A DNA stretch of 11,190 nucleotides from Planctomycetales bacterium (GTDB lineage: Bacteria; Planctomycetota; Phycisphaerae; SM23-33), in contig DAOVLS010000049.1 of assembly GCA_030631125.1 (NCBI GenBank), forward strand, positions 1-11,190, given 5' to 3'. The notes under the pieces are model-generated. The model ran no database searches and had not been told where the DNA came from. It saw only the letters and a list, made by a program, of their open reading frames with translations. Shown here one piece after another: positions 1-9,017 of this stretch. The stretch's first letter is position 1; every line of letters begins with the position of its first letter. The position numbers were made by a program, and so were the translations under genes.

Positions 1-54
1 CCAACGGGGCGACAGAAATTGCCCCGATGGCAAAACCTTCTGTCGCCCCGTTGG
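1..54. repeat. 17-bp perfect inverted repeat, terminator-like
   Basis: Positions 1-17 and 38-54 are exact reverse complements (arm CCAACGGGGCGACAGAA) around a 20-nt loop. On the plus strand the stem is followed by GGGGCTTTT, so it could terminate a plus-strand transcript arriving from the left. On the minus strand it lies 124 bp after the GH130 stop, and any T-run would lie outside the window. The arms may extend past the left edge. A dispersed repeat is an equally good reading. Confidence 0.5.
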
Positions 55-90
55 GGCTTTTGCTATAACTCCTTTCTGCCCGGAGGCTTA

Positions 91-115
91 CCTGCCTACC
101 GGCAGGCAGGCGCCC
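91..115. repeat. dispersed palindromic repeat, copy 1 (TACCGG type)
   Basis: CCTGCC-TACC-GGCAGG forms a 6-bp stem and is followed by CAGGCGCCC. Positions 95-115 match 3169-3189 at 20 of 21 bases, so this belongs to a repeat family with a second copy between the sugar kinase and the CoA-disulfide reductase gene. I know this sequence type as an abundant intergenic palindrome of many uncultivated bacterial genomes; when read through, it yields LPTGRQA-like peptides. Confidence 0.65.
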
Positions 116-132
116 CCGGCTAACTTCTAACC

Positions 133-145
133 GGCTCTTCGAGCC
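133..145 (-). terminator. small stem-loop after the GH130 gene
   Basis: GGCTC-TTC-GAGCC is a perfect 5-bp stem with a 3-nt loop, 33 bp downstream of the GH130 stop codon. No T-run follows on the minus strand, so it is at best a weak terminator or a 3' end structure. Confidence 0.2.
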
Positions 146-177
146 TACACTAATCCGTGTTGTCGTACTAATTGGCG

Positions 178-1146
178 TTACTTATTGATGTCGTTGTGAT
201 ATGCCGGCAGGGCGGTGAGGTAATCCAGCAGTTCGTTCATGGAAACCTTCGCCATTGCGATGGCGGTATCGGCGGCGCCGTAATAAAGCCGGATTTCGTC
301 ATCGTTCCGTACCCATCCGCAGGAGAAGACAACCTCGCCGACGTCCCCGACCCTTTCGTATGTTTCCTGTGGGCTGAAGATCCATTCATCGCCTCGGCGG
401 ATGACTTTTGTGGGGTCTTCGCGGTCCAGCAGCGCCGCTCCGATCCTGTAGATGCTCCCTGCTGCGGTTTTGCGGACACCGTGATAGAGCAGTAGCCACC
501 CGTTGGGTGTTTCCATCGGTGGGGGGGAGAGTCCGATTTTGTTTGCATCCCACCACCCGCCGCGTCTGGCTCGCATGAGTATTCTCGTATCGCCCCAGTG
601 TTTCAGGTCCGGCGAGAACGACATCCACATGTGGGCCGGCACATGCTCGGAGACCAGGCCGTAGGGGCGGTGGATCATCGCCCATCTGCCGCCGAACTTT
701 ACGGGAAACAGTGCGGCGTCTTTGTCTTCGGGCGGCATTATCGGGCCGAGGCGTTCGAATTGCCTGAAATCCCGCGTCCGCGCCAGCGACACCAGCGGTC
801 CCGCCTCGCTGTAGGCGACGTAGGTAATCAGGTATTCGCCGGTCTCCGGCACGAATGTGATACGCGGGTCTTCGACGCCCCATAGTTCTTGGGGGTGATG
901 TTCCGGGTCGGCCGGGAAAGTCGGTTCGGGGTCGATGTCCCAGTCGGAAATTCCGTCGGCGCTTCTTGCGACGGTCAGGTGGCTGATTCCGCGCCGGTCC
1001 TCGACGCGGACCAGCAGCAGCGTCAGGCCGTCGAATTGCACAGCCGCGGTGTTGAAGACGGAATTGGCCGGGTAAGGCCAGTCATCGACCGTCAAAATAG
1101 GATTGGCGGAGTACCTTGTGAATAGTTCTTTTAATCCGTTGCCCAC
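178..1146 (-). CDS. GH130 family glycoside phosphorylase/hydrolase
   Basis: Five-bladed beta-propeller glycosidase of family GH130, 322 aa, close to the family's usual size. Members cleave beta-mannosides, mostly by phosphorolysis (for example 4-O-mannosyl-glucose or manno-oligosaccharide phosphorylases) and in some subgroups by hydrolysis. Visible family landmarks are RVEDRRG at residues 47-53, GVEDPRI at 90-96 with D93 as the likely general acid, KDAALFP at 142-148 followed by IHRP at 158-161, the WWDANKIG block at 198-205, and YHG at 221-223. No signal peptide is seen, so it is probably cytoplasmic and acts on imported oligosaccharides, which fits a phosphorylase. The GTG start was chosen because GGAGG lies 5 nt upstream. 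A TTG start at 1266 would add 40 residues encoded by a repeat and is rejected. The exact substrate cannot be read from the sequence. Confidence 0.88.
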   Translation of the reverse strand: MGNGLKELFTRYSANPILTVDDWPYPANSVFNTAAVQFDGLTLLLVRVEDRRGISHLTVARSADGISDWDIDPEPTFPADPEHHPQELWGVEDPRITFVPETGEYLITYVAYSEAGPLVSLARTRDFRQFERLGPIMPPEDKDAALFPVKFGGRWAMIHRPYGLVSEHVPAHMWMSFSPDLKHWGDTRILMRARRGGWWDANKIGLSPPPMETPNGWLLLYHGVRKTAAGSIYRIGAALLDREDPTKVIRRGDEWIFSPQETYERVGDVGEVVFSCGWVRNDDEIRLYYGAADTAIAMAKVSMNELLDYLTALPAYHNDINK

Positions 1147-1151
1147 AATTT

Positions 1152-1156
1152 CCTCC
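1152..1156 (-). promoter_or_regulatory. ribosome binding site that sets the GTG start of GH130
   Basis: On the minus strand GGAGG is followed by AAATT and then GTG at 1146-1144. This is the strongest Shine-Dalgarno match near the 5' end of the frame, and the conserved GH130 sequence begins just after it. Confidence 0.75.
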
Positions 1157-1220
1157 AGGCGGAATATAATAATATTTGAGCAGTTTTCACTAGATAAGGC
1201 CCAGCCGCTACGGAAACAAA

Positions 1221-1375
1221 GATAGCAGGATTTCAGGGATTTCAGGATTATGGGACAAAAAAACAAAAGAAAAATCCCTGTAATCCTGTAATCCCTATAA
1301 TCCCTATAATCCCGCTATTCCTTTTCTTTTTCTTCTTCTTTTTTCAGCAAAAAGAAAAATCCCTGTAATCCCGCT
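1221..1375. repeat. GGATTA/TAATCC inverted and direct repeats
   Basis: Positions 1221-1254 carry GATAGCAGGATTTCAGGGAT-type sequence. Positions 1273-1319 carry the inverted form, several TAATCCCTA or TAATCCTG units ending in CCCGCTATT. The two arms can fold into a long imperfect hairpin over an A-rich loop. A further copy lies at 1357-1375. A 22-nt stretch starting AAAAGAAAAATCCC occurs identically at 1265-1286 and 1350-1371. Pyrimidine-rich tracts at 1317-1344 separate the copies. This fills most of the 286-bp gap between the CoA-disulfide reductase stop and the GH130 start, and it may also end transcription there. Confidence 0.65.
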
Positions 1376-1432
1376 GGTCTTGCCCGCATATCACCGGCGA
1401 CGTTCGTCTTTCCCCAATATATCGGAAGAATT

Positions 1433-3115
1433 TCACGTCAACTTTTCATAAGGCCACATAACGACGCCGCCGTCCATGACGCGGACATTCTCGAAACCGG
1501 CGGCTTTGAGGATAATGGCGGCTTCATATCCGCGAAGAGAAATCTTGCAGAATGCGATGATTTCCTTGTCTTTGGGTAGTTCGTCAATCCGGCTCCGAAG
1601 CGCGCCGAGCGGTATAAAGGTCGAACCGGGCAGACGGACCTGGTCGTATTCGCCCTGGCTTCGGACGTCGAGAAAGACGAAGTTCTTTTTATCCTGTAGC
1701 ATTTGATGGACTTCGGCTGCCGGTGCGCCGATCATGTCGCCGTTGAGTTTATTTTTTGCGACGTTTGCAGCGGTGATGATATTGTCCATTGCCGGCGAGA
1801 ACGGCGGCGCGTAACACAGATCGACATTCGCCAGGTCATCGACAGTCATCCCGGCGGTGATTGCCATAGCGGCGACATTGACTCGCTTATCCCCGTCGCC
1901 GGGTCCGGTTGCCTGCGCGCCGAGCAGTTTTCTTGTCTTGCTGTCGGCGACGAGTTTCAGCAGAAGCGGTTTCGCGTCCGGCATGAAGTGCGCCTTGTCC
2001 GGCGCGGGGGCAAGGGCGGTCGTTACGTTATATCCGGACTCGCGAGCGCCTGCTTCGGTCAGACCTGTCCTGGCTACACAATAGTCAAAGACCTTGCAAA
2101 CGGTACTTCCCAGGACGCCGGGGAAAGAATCATTTTCGTTACAGACGTTCACCGCGGCGACGCGTCCCTGCTTGTTCGCGGTCGAACCGAGCGGAACATA
2201 GCAAGGCTGGTTTGTAACGAGATCGACGCACTCGACGCAGTCGCCGGCGGCGTATATGTCCCGGTCGGAAGTGCGCATGTGCGTATCGACCTTGATAGCG
2301 CCGGTCTTGCCGATTTCCAGTCCCGCGTCTTTGGCCAGACCCACGTTCGGGCGGACGCCGATTGACATAATGACCATATCGGCTGGGATGGAACCCTTGT
2401 CGGTAACTACGGTGGTTACTTTACCGTCGCCCTGGAATGATTCGACCTTTGTTCCGGTAAGGACCTTGACGCCGTGCGATTCGAGGTGCTGAGCGACGAG
2501 GGCGGCCATTTCATCGTCAAGAATGCGGAGTATCTGCGGGAGCATTTCCACGACGGTAACCCGGCAGCCTTTCTGCACAAGCGCTTCGGTTACTTCGATG
2601 CCGATAAGCCCGCCTCCGACGACGACAACGTCTCGCGCCTTGTCCTCGGCCAGGGTGGTCTTAATGCCTTCGGCGTCCTCGACGCCGTGCAGCGTGAAGA
2701 TGTTCGACAGGTCCACTCCCGGAATCGGCGGCACGACGGGCGTAGCACCCGTAGCCAATACCAGTTTATCGTAATCCAGCCAGGATTCCTCGTTGCTTTC
2801 AAGGTTTTGGACACGAACCCGCTTACCCTTGCGGTCGATTTCCATAGCCTCGGTGCGGTTCAGCACGCAGACGTTCTTGACCTTCTGGAAGAAGCCGGGA
2901 TCACGCAGGACGCCGATCGGCGTGCTCATCAGTTCAGCCTGTTCAGCCACGACGCCGGAGATGTAGTAAGGCAGGCCGCAGCCGGCGTACGAAAGAAACT
3001 CGCCCTTTTCGACGACGGTTACCTCAGCCTCAGGCATGAGACGGACAACCTTGGCTGCTACTTTGGGTCCAGCGGCGACGCCGCCGATAATCACTACCTT
3101 CAATGAGTCTGGCAT
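1433..3115 (-). CDS. CoA-disulfide/persulfide reductase with C-terminal rhodanese domain
   Basis: Flavin-dependent NAD(P)H oxidoreductase of the pyridine-nucleotide disulfide family fused to a rhodanese domain, 560 aa, matching the CoADR-Rhd (NADH-dependent persulfide reductase) group. These enzymes reduce CoA disulfide or CoA persulfide and polysulfide, linking thiol redox balance to sulfur handling in the cytoplasm. Visible are the FAD-binding GGVAAG at residues 11-16, the single active cysteine C46 in AGCGLPYY, the NAD(P)H-binding GGGLIGIE at 168-175, the second FAD motif AAGDC at 299-303 and the dimer-interface YAPPFSPAMD at 435-444. The rhodanese domain spans about 463-560 with FLDVRSQGEYD and the catalytic loop CKISLRG (C523). 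Both active cysteines are present. The ATG at 3115 has an AAGGAAA-type ribosome site about 9 nt upstream. The upstream sugar kinase lies 85 bp away across a hairpin, so joint transcription is possible but not certain. Confidence 0.92.
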   Translation of the reverse strand: MPDSLKVVIIGGVAAGPKVAAKVVRLMPEAEVTVVEKGEFLSYAGCGLPYYISGVVAEQAELMSTPIGVLRDPGFFQKVKNVCVLNRTEAMEIDRKGKRVRVQNLESNEESWLDYDKLVLATGATPVVPPIPGVDLSNIFTLHGVEDAEGIKTTLAEDKARDVVVVGGGLIGIEVTEALVQKGCRVTVVEMLPQILRILDDEMAALVAQHLESHGVKVLTGTKVESFQGDGKVTTVVTDKGSIPADMVIMSIGVRPNVGLAKDAGLEIGKTGAIKVDTHMRTSDRDIYAAGDCVECVDLVTNQPCYVPLGSTANKQGRVAAVNVCNENDSFPGVLGSTVCKVFDYCVARTGLTEAGARESGYNVTTALAPAPDKAHFMPDAKPLLLKLVADSKTRKLLGAQATGPGDGDKRVNVAAMAITAGMTVDDLANVDLCYAPPFSPAMDNIITAANVAKNKLNGDMIGAPAAEVHQMLQDKKNFVFLDVRSQGEYDQVRLPGSTFIPLGALRSRIDELPKDKEIIAFCKISLRGYEAAIILKAAGFENVRVMDGGVVMWPYEKLT

Positions 3116-3155
3116 GTTCGTATTTCCTTAAAATATCCGGTTTCTGTAAAAAGCA

Positions 3156-3190
3156 CGGGCGAGACCTACCTACCGGTAGGCAGGCGCCCG
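3156..3190. repeat. dispersed palindromic repeat, copy 2, in a longer hairpin
   Basis: The perfect 12-bp palindrome CCTACCGGTAGG (3169-3180) sits inside an outer stem CGGGCG (3156-3161) / CGCCCG (3185-3190). The flanks CCT and AGG pair as well, leaving one mismatch and a 3-nt bulge. It is the second copy of the repeat at 91-115. It occupies nearly all of the gap between the sugar kinase stop and the reductase start, so it could act as an attenuator or as an mRNA-processing structure. Confidence 0.65.
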
Positions 3191-3200
3191 CGCCACAAAA

Positions 3201-4409
3201 TCATTTCGCGCCCGCGTCGTTCGGGCCTAAGTATGTGCTTTTTACCGCATCAACCCGCCATTTGTCCAGTTTCAATGTAACTTTGTGGCGCTGCCATCCC
3301 GAATTGATGCGGCTTTGGACCTGGTCCCATGGTCTGACGCCGCTGATGGCGTCGGGTCGTTCGACGTTACATGCGCCGACTGCCGTCGCCATGGTCATCG
3401 ATTCTTCCAGGCTTTGGCCCTGGAGCAGGCCCGCCAGGAAGCCGGCGATCGCGCAATCGCCCGATCCGGTGGCCCCGACTACTTCGACCTTGAAGCACGG
3501 GACGAGCATTTCCCTTCCGACCCAGGCGTCCGTATCGTCGGGCCTTGCCGCCCCAGCCTCGGCGAGCCTGGAACGATCGGCGGTGGTTCGCGCGTACAGA
3601 CCGGCAGAGCCGAGTTTCAGGACTACAATGGCTGCTCCCATGTCAATCAACCGCTGCGAGATTTCGCCCAGCAGGTCGCCGTCCACAAACGGCATGATGT
3701 TACCGTCGAGGGCCTGTTGTGAGAGATGCTCGAATCGCTCGCGGTCGAGCATGAAAAGGATTTCGTCGATACTGGGGCAGAAGACATCGACGCATGGTAA
3801 TGTTCGTTCGAGCAACGCCGGCCAATCGGTCCGTCCCGCCGCCGAAGCAGGGTCCGGCTTGGCCATGTCGAGCGATACGGTCAAGCCTTTTTGCTTTACG
3901 CCGAGGAGTAATTTTTCAAGTTCGCTTCCCCCGTCGATGAACATTCGCCGCATGATAGGGGGGTATCCGAAATGAAACAGTTTTACGCCGGCCAGTCGGT
4001 CATAATCTATGTCGTCGGCGCTGAATGTGTCGTTTGCGCCCGGGCAGTGCAGGAAGGCCCGGTCGATACCGGGCGGGCTGATGACGATGGTGTAAGAGGT
4101 GTGTTCGCCCGGCGTAACGATCATCCCGTCGGCCAGGGCGGGCTCGCGGGCGCGAAGTATCTCCAGAACGGTTGAGCCGAACTGGTCGTCGCCGATCTTT
4201 CCCATCAGGCGAGTGGCGATGCCGAGGCGGTGCAGCGCCAGTCCGGTATTTGAAACGGCCCCTCCGGTGGCGGTTGTTGCCGGACCTATGTTGGTGAGCG
4301 TTCCCGGTACGAGAATTGTCTCCAGCCCGCCTTCCACTTCGTCCAGGGCGGGGATGATGTCCAGGCAGATATGCCCGGCCACTACAACCTGTGCCTGCTT
4401 GGTCGCCAT
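3201..4409 (-). CDS. PfkB-family carbohydrate kinase
   Basis: Ribokinase/PfkB superfamily kinase of 402 aa. It transfers phosphate from ATP to a sugar or nucleoside hydroxyl in the cytoplasm. The N-terminal substrate-binding half has VVVAGHICLDIIP at residues 8-20, TGGAVSNTG at 48-56 and KIGDDQFG at 71-78. The C-terminal signature GATGSGDCAIAGFLAGL spans 312-328 with D318 as the catalytic base and an intact anion-hole glycine run. At 402 aa it is longer than the usual 300-340 aa, with extra sequence around 224-246, around 275-303 and in the tail after 362. The substrate cannot be told; adenosine-, ribo- or fructokinase-like roles are all possible. The ATG at 4409 was preferred because AGGA lies 8 nt upstream and the family N-terminus starts there. 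An upstream ATG at 4451 would add 14 unrelated residues. Confidence 0.9.
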   Translation of the reverse strand: MATKQAQVVVAGHICLDIIPALDEVEGGLETILVPGTLTNIGPATTATGGAVSNTGLALHRLGIATRLMGKIGDDQFGSTVLEILRAREPALADGMIVTPGEHTSYTIVISPPGIDRAFLHCPGANDTFSADDIDYDRLAGVKLFHFGYPPIMRRMFIDGGSELEKLLLGVKQKGLTVSLDMAKPDPASAAGRTDWPALLERTLPCVDVFCPSIDEILFMLDRERFEHLSQQALDGNIMPFVDGDLLGEISQRLIDMGAAIVVLKLGSAGLYARTTADRSRLAEAGAARPDDTDAWVGREMLVPCFKVEVVGATGSGDCAIAGFLAGLLQGQSLEESMTMATAVGACNVERPDAISGVRPWDQVQSRINSGWQRHKVTLKLDKWRVDAVKSTYLGPNDAGAK

Positions 4410-4513
4410 TTTTAATCCTGATTTGATGCAGGATAACATTTTGGGGAACAAGTTGGAAATACATTGTGTGAATCGCGTTCAATCGCCCCTGCGGAACTGC
4501 TAACCGTTTCAGG

Positions 4514-5605
4514 CTATGCCGTCTTTGCCCGTAAGGTTTTTTCCGGAAGGATGAGTTTGGAGGGGTTATTTCGGCACCAGTCGCCGGTCTGTCGGGCCAG
4601 GTCGGGTTCGAACTGCCCGCTTGCGCAGCGGTTCAGTTCTTCCAGCATCTGATCGACGGGGTATGCCCGTTTGTAGGTTCGGTGCATGAGCATCGCATCG
4701 ATACTGTCTGCGATATTGAGGATTCGCGAACCCAGCGGAATTTTTTCGCCGACCAGACCGGTCGGATAACCGCTGCCGTCCCAGTTTTCGTGATGATACC
4801 GCACCAGCCTGGCCTCTGCCCTCAACATTGTGATATTCTCCAGGATTTCCGCTCCCACGTCCGGATGCCGGCGAATGAGGGCGAATTCCGCCTGGCTGAG
4901 TTTGCCGAGTTTGACAAGGATCGAATCGGGAACGGCGATCTTGCCGATGTCGTGCAGCAGTGCGGCTATGCGAATAGACTCGATCGCCTCTTCAGAGATG
5001 CCGACGTAGCGGGCAAGTTGCTCGGCATAATAGGCGACGTGGTCGCTGTGCTTTCGGGTATAGGGGTCCTTGGCCTCAACGGCCCGGACCAGTGCGCCGG
5101 CAGACTCCAGCAGTGTCTGCTTCAGCCGATCATCACTGTCGGCCCACACGGGCCGGGCGGGGAACCCCTCCCGCTCATCGGCGGAATAATCATTGACCGG
5201 CGCAACGGCGCATCCGTTATCGGCGATACCGGCGCAGGACTCGGCGGCGAGGCGGACAGACTCGGCCAGACGCGACAAATCAAGGGGTTTTTCGAGGAAG
5301 TCGAAAGCTCCGGCCGCCAACGCCTCACGGGCGGATTGGCTGGTGGAAGCGCCGGTGATGCAGATTGCCTGCGCGGGGAGGTCCCGACTGGAAATAAACT
5401 TCAACAAATCCATGCCGGAGACCCCGGGCATGAGCAGGTCGAGGACAATCACGTTGAATTGTTCTTCCAGCAGCAGGTGCTTCGCCTCTTCGCCGGAATG
5501 CACCGACGTACAGCGGAATTGGTCGTTTGCCAGAAAACCCTCGATCAAATGACAGACGTGCTGCTCGTCATCTACTACGAGCACATTGATCGCGCTAATG
5601 CTCAT
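4514..5605 (-). CDS. response regulator with HD-GYP phosphodiesterase output (RpfG type)
   Basis: Two-domain signalling protein of 363 aa. Residues 6-120 form a CheY-like receiver with the acidic pair D12/D13, the phosphoacceptor D56 (VLDLLMPG), T84 and K106 (EKP). After a 45-residue linker, residues 165-345 form an HD-GYP domain, which usually hydrolyses cyclic di-GMP to pGpG or GMP. The metal ligands look complete: H186 in RKHSDH, H218-D219 in LLHDIGK, H247-P248, H271-H272 and D300. The signature HHENWDGSGYP reads at 271-281, so the protein is predicted to be active. No sensor kinase is adjacent, making it an orphan regulator. The ATG at 5605 has only a weak AAGG-type ribosome site. It lies 162 bp downstream of rpoD and 104 bp upstream of the sugar kinase. 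Confidence 0.93.
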   Translation of the reverse strand: MSISAINVLVVDDEQHVCHLIEGFLANDQFRCTSVHSGEEAKHLLLEEQFNVIVLDLLMPGVSGMDLLKFISSRDLPAQAICITGASTSQSAREALAAGAFDFLEKPLDLSRLAESVRLAAESCAGIADNGCAVAPVNDYSADEREGFPARPVWADSDDRLKQTLLESAGALVRAVEAKDPYTRKHSDHVAYYAEQLARYVGISEEAIESIRIAALLHDIGKIAVPDSILVKLGKLSQAEFALIRRHPDVGAEILENITMLRAEARLVRYHHENWDGSGYPTGLVGEKIPLGSRILNIADSIDAMLMHRTYKRAYPVDQMLEELNRCASGQFEPDLARQTGDWCRNNPSKLILPEKTLRAKTA

Positions 5606-5708
5606 GGTTAAGCCCTTACCAGAAAAACTCAGCCCGACCCTGAGACAATAACCCGCTAACAGTTAATGTATAGTAAGAATCGGGCACGCCGAACCCGGGC
5701 TTTATGAA

Positions 5709-5714
5709 ATTATA
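5709..5714 (-). promoter_or_regulatory. possible -10 box upstream of the HD-GYP gene
   Basis: TATAAT reads on the minus strand about 104 bp before the HD-GYP start, inside the gap after rpoD. No good -35 box stands at 16-18 bp, so this is only suggestive. Confidence 0.22.
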
Positions 5715-5767
5715 CGAAAAACGCGAAGAAATTTACGTTTTCGGCGTCGGCGTCCGGCTTTATCCTA

Positions 5768-7537
<1,770 letters not shown>

Positions 7538-7623
7538 AGTAGTTCACTTCTCGTCAGACGGCTGTTCGCCGTTCAGAGGGGACGGTCCATGCTGTGACCT
7601 GACGGCTGCCATAGCCCGGCCGA

Positions 7624-7646
7624 CAGGGGAGATTCCAATCTCCCTG
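7624..7646 (-). other. stem-loop in the rpoD leader
   Basis: GGGAGATT (7627-7634) and AATCTCCC (7637-7644) are exact reverse complements separated by two bases. The flanking CAG and TG extend the stem with one bulged G. It lies between the proposed rpoD promoter and the rpoD start, so it would be transcribed in the 5' leader. No T-run follows on the minus strand, which argues against a simple terminator. Confidence 0.45.
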
Positions 7647-7664
7647 AAAACCCGCGAACAAAGC

Positions 7665-7694
7665 ATTATACAGGAATTTCTTCCGGGAAATCAA
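7665..7694 (-). promoter_or_regulatory. probable sigma-70 promoter of rpoD
   Basis: On the minus strand TTGATT (7694-7689) and a perfect TATAAT (7670-7665) are separated by 18 bp. Transcription would start near 7658 and run into rpoD. This is the best -35/-10 pair in the 241-bp gap between rpoD and the gene upstream of it. Confidence 0.5.
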
Positions 7695-7778
7695 GTGTTA
7701 TAGGCGTAGTCTTACAACGATAACAGCGGTCATGCCACCCGGTCAGTTGGTTCGCTTCACGAATCACACTTTTAGCGA

Positions 7779-9014
7779 TCATTCGTCGTCTGCAACTGTT
7801 TCGTTTTCTTCGTCCAGCGCGTCGTATACATTCTCGATGAACTCAAGGTCTTCATCTAATATAGTTAGGCTTTGGCGGTACTCAAGCGCTTCTGGGTCGG
7901 CAACGTATTGAACTTCACCGTGGTTTTCTTCCACGACCTGACGTATGGCTTCGATGTCAGTCTTGAAGAACTCTTTTCGGGGATTGGTCTTGTTGATTCG
8001 CAGCTTGTGCATCGCCTTGTGGAGCACGTTCTCCAGCGCAGGGGCGTTGTCAGAAGAGATCATCATATGTACGTCGAACGGAAAGGGAACTGAGGCGCAG
8101 CTCAGTTCTCTAACCCGATCTCTTGGTTCAAGTCTCCGCGTCAGGCCGATTTTGAATACGCCTTCACCAAACGATCCGATGTTGGAAATAATGTACACAT
8201 GGCCGGACTTGGTCATCTGGGCGCGGGAAATGGCACGCTGGGACTTCTCTTCCGCTTCGGCCAACCTGGCTTTCAATCGCTCGATTTCCTCGCTGTGCTT
8301 GTCCTCGGTTTCCGCGAGGGCCTTGTCCAAAGCAGCCTGAATGGCGGCGCGTTCGCGATCCAATTGTTTAAGTTCACGTTCAATTTCCCTCTCGAGCCTC
8401 TGTTCTTCACGTATCTGGGTCTTAATGCGGTTCTGCTCTTCTCGCTCGAAAGCAGCGCGAACGATCTTCTCGTACTCCTCCTTTAGGTCTACCAGCAAAG
8501 AAGCCTCCTCTTCTGCTGAAACATCGAAACCTATTCCGCGACAACGCTCGATAACCTTCTGCAGGCGTTGCTTACAGGCAACAAAATTGTTTGTAGTCAG
8601 CGACGAACCGATCCACTTGATGTTTTCTTTCAGGTAACGGCCTCCCAAATCGTTGCTTCGTTGGTCGAGCGTCTCCTGGGTCTTTCGTTGCAATTCGCGA
8701 TCTAACTGTACTTTTCGCAGGTCAACATCGATGTTTTGCAGATCGCGTTTGAGAATCGCATTCTCCATCTGCAACTCCCTGTAGGAAACAACGCGCGCGT
8801 CGATTTCTTTTTGTTGTACTTGCAGTTGTACCGCCTGCTGGTCCAATTCCTGTTGTTTTGTCTTAATCGCCTGAAGAGTCTTGCGGATACTCTTTCCTTG
8901 GGCATCCTGCTTGCTCTTCTGCTCCTTCAGCCTCATTCGCTTAACCGCCAAGGCCAAGAACACACAAACACTACCCGCAATCAATCCCATTAAAAATGTG
9001 AAGACGTAAAGCAT
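7779..9014 (-). CDS. SNIPE-like membrane nuclease: TM anchor, coiled coil, DUF4041, T5orf172/Mug113 GIY-YIG
   Basis: A 411-aa protein. Residues 3-24 form one hydrophobic membrane helix, followed by the basic KRMRLK, which suggests a cytoplasmic body. Residues 28-115 are a glutamine/lysine-rich coiled coil. Residues about 125-265 match DUF4041, including YLKENIKWIGSS, LKEEYEKIVRAAFEREEQ and a charged heptad helix. Residues 271-366 are a T5orf172/Mug113 domain of the GIY-YIG nuclease superfamily: HVYII (272-276), FKIGLT (287-292), R293/R294, E328 (ALENVLH) and the terminal RKEFF (346-350). The catalytic set looks intact. The C-terminal 45 residues are acidic. TM-DUF4041-GIY-YIG is the architecture of SNIPE, reported as a membrane-bound anti-phage nuclease that cuts phage DNA during injection. 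Defence is inferred from architecture. The AAAGGAG ribosome site lies over the end of the upstream gene, 6 nt before the ATG. Confidence 0.85.
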   Translation of the reverse strand: MLYVFTFLMGLIAGSVCVFLALAVKRMRLKEQKSKQDAQGKSIRKTLQAIKTKQQELDQQAVQLQVQQKEIDARVVSYRELQMENAILKRDLQNIDVDLRKVQLDRELQRKTQETLDQRSNDLGGRYLKENIKWIGSSLTTNNFVACKQRLQKVIERCRGIGFDVSAEEEASLLVDLKEEYEKIVRAAFEREEQNRIKTQIREEQRLEREIERELKQLDRERAAIQAALDKALAETEDKHSEEIERLKARLAEAEEKSQRAISRAQMTKSGHVYIISNIGSFGEGVFKIGLTRRLEPRDRVRELSCASVPFPFDVHMMISSDNAPALENVLHKAMHKLRINKTNPRKEFFKTDIEAIRQVVEENHGEVQYVADPEALEYRQSLTILDEDLEFIENVYDALDEENETVADDE

Positions 9015-9017
9015 TGA

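Noticed and set aside
1147..1266. 40-residue N-terminal extension of the GH130 protein
   Set aside because: It would begin at TTG inside the GGATTA repeat. The GTG at 1146 has a strong ribosome site and the conserved domain begins after it.
3103..3975. 290-aa plus-strand frame antisense to the sugar kinase
   Set aside because: It is a shadow frame. It starts in the reductase gene, and its TGRQA peptide is the mark of the TACCGG repeat.
7779..9014. Homing endonuclease of an intron
   Set aside because: The GIY-YIG domain here is of the T5orf172/Mug113 type, fused to a membrane anchor and DUF4041, and no intron or split host gene surrounds it.
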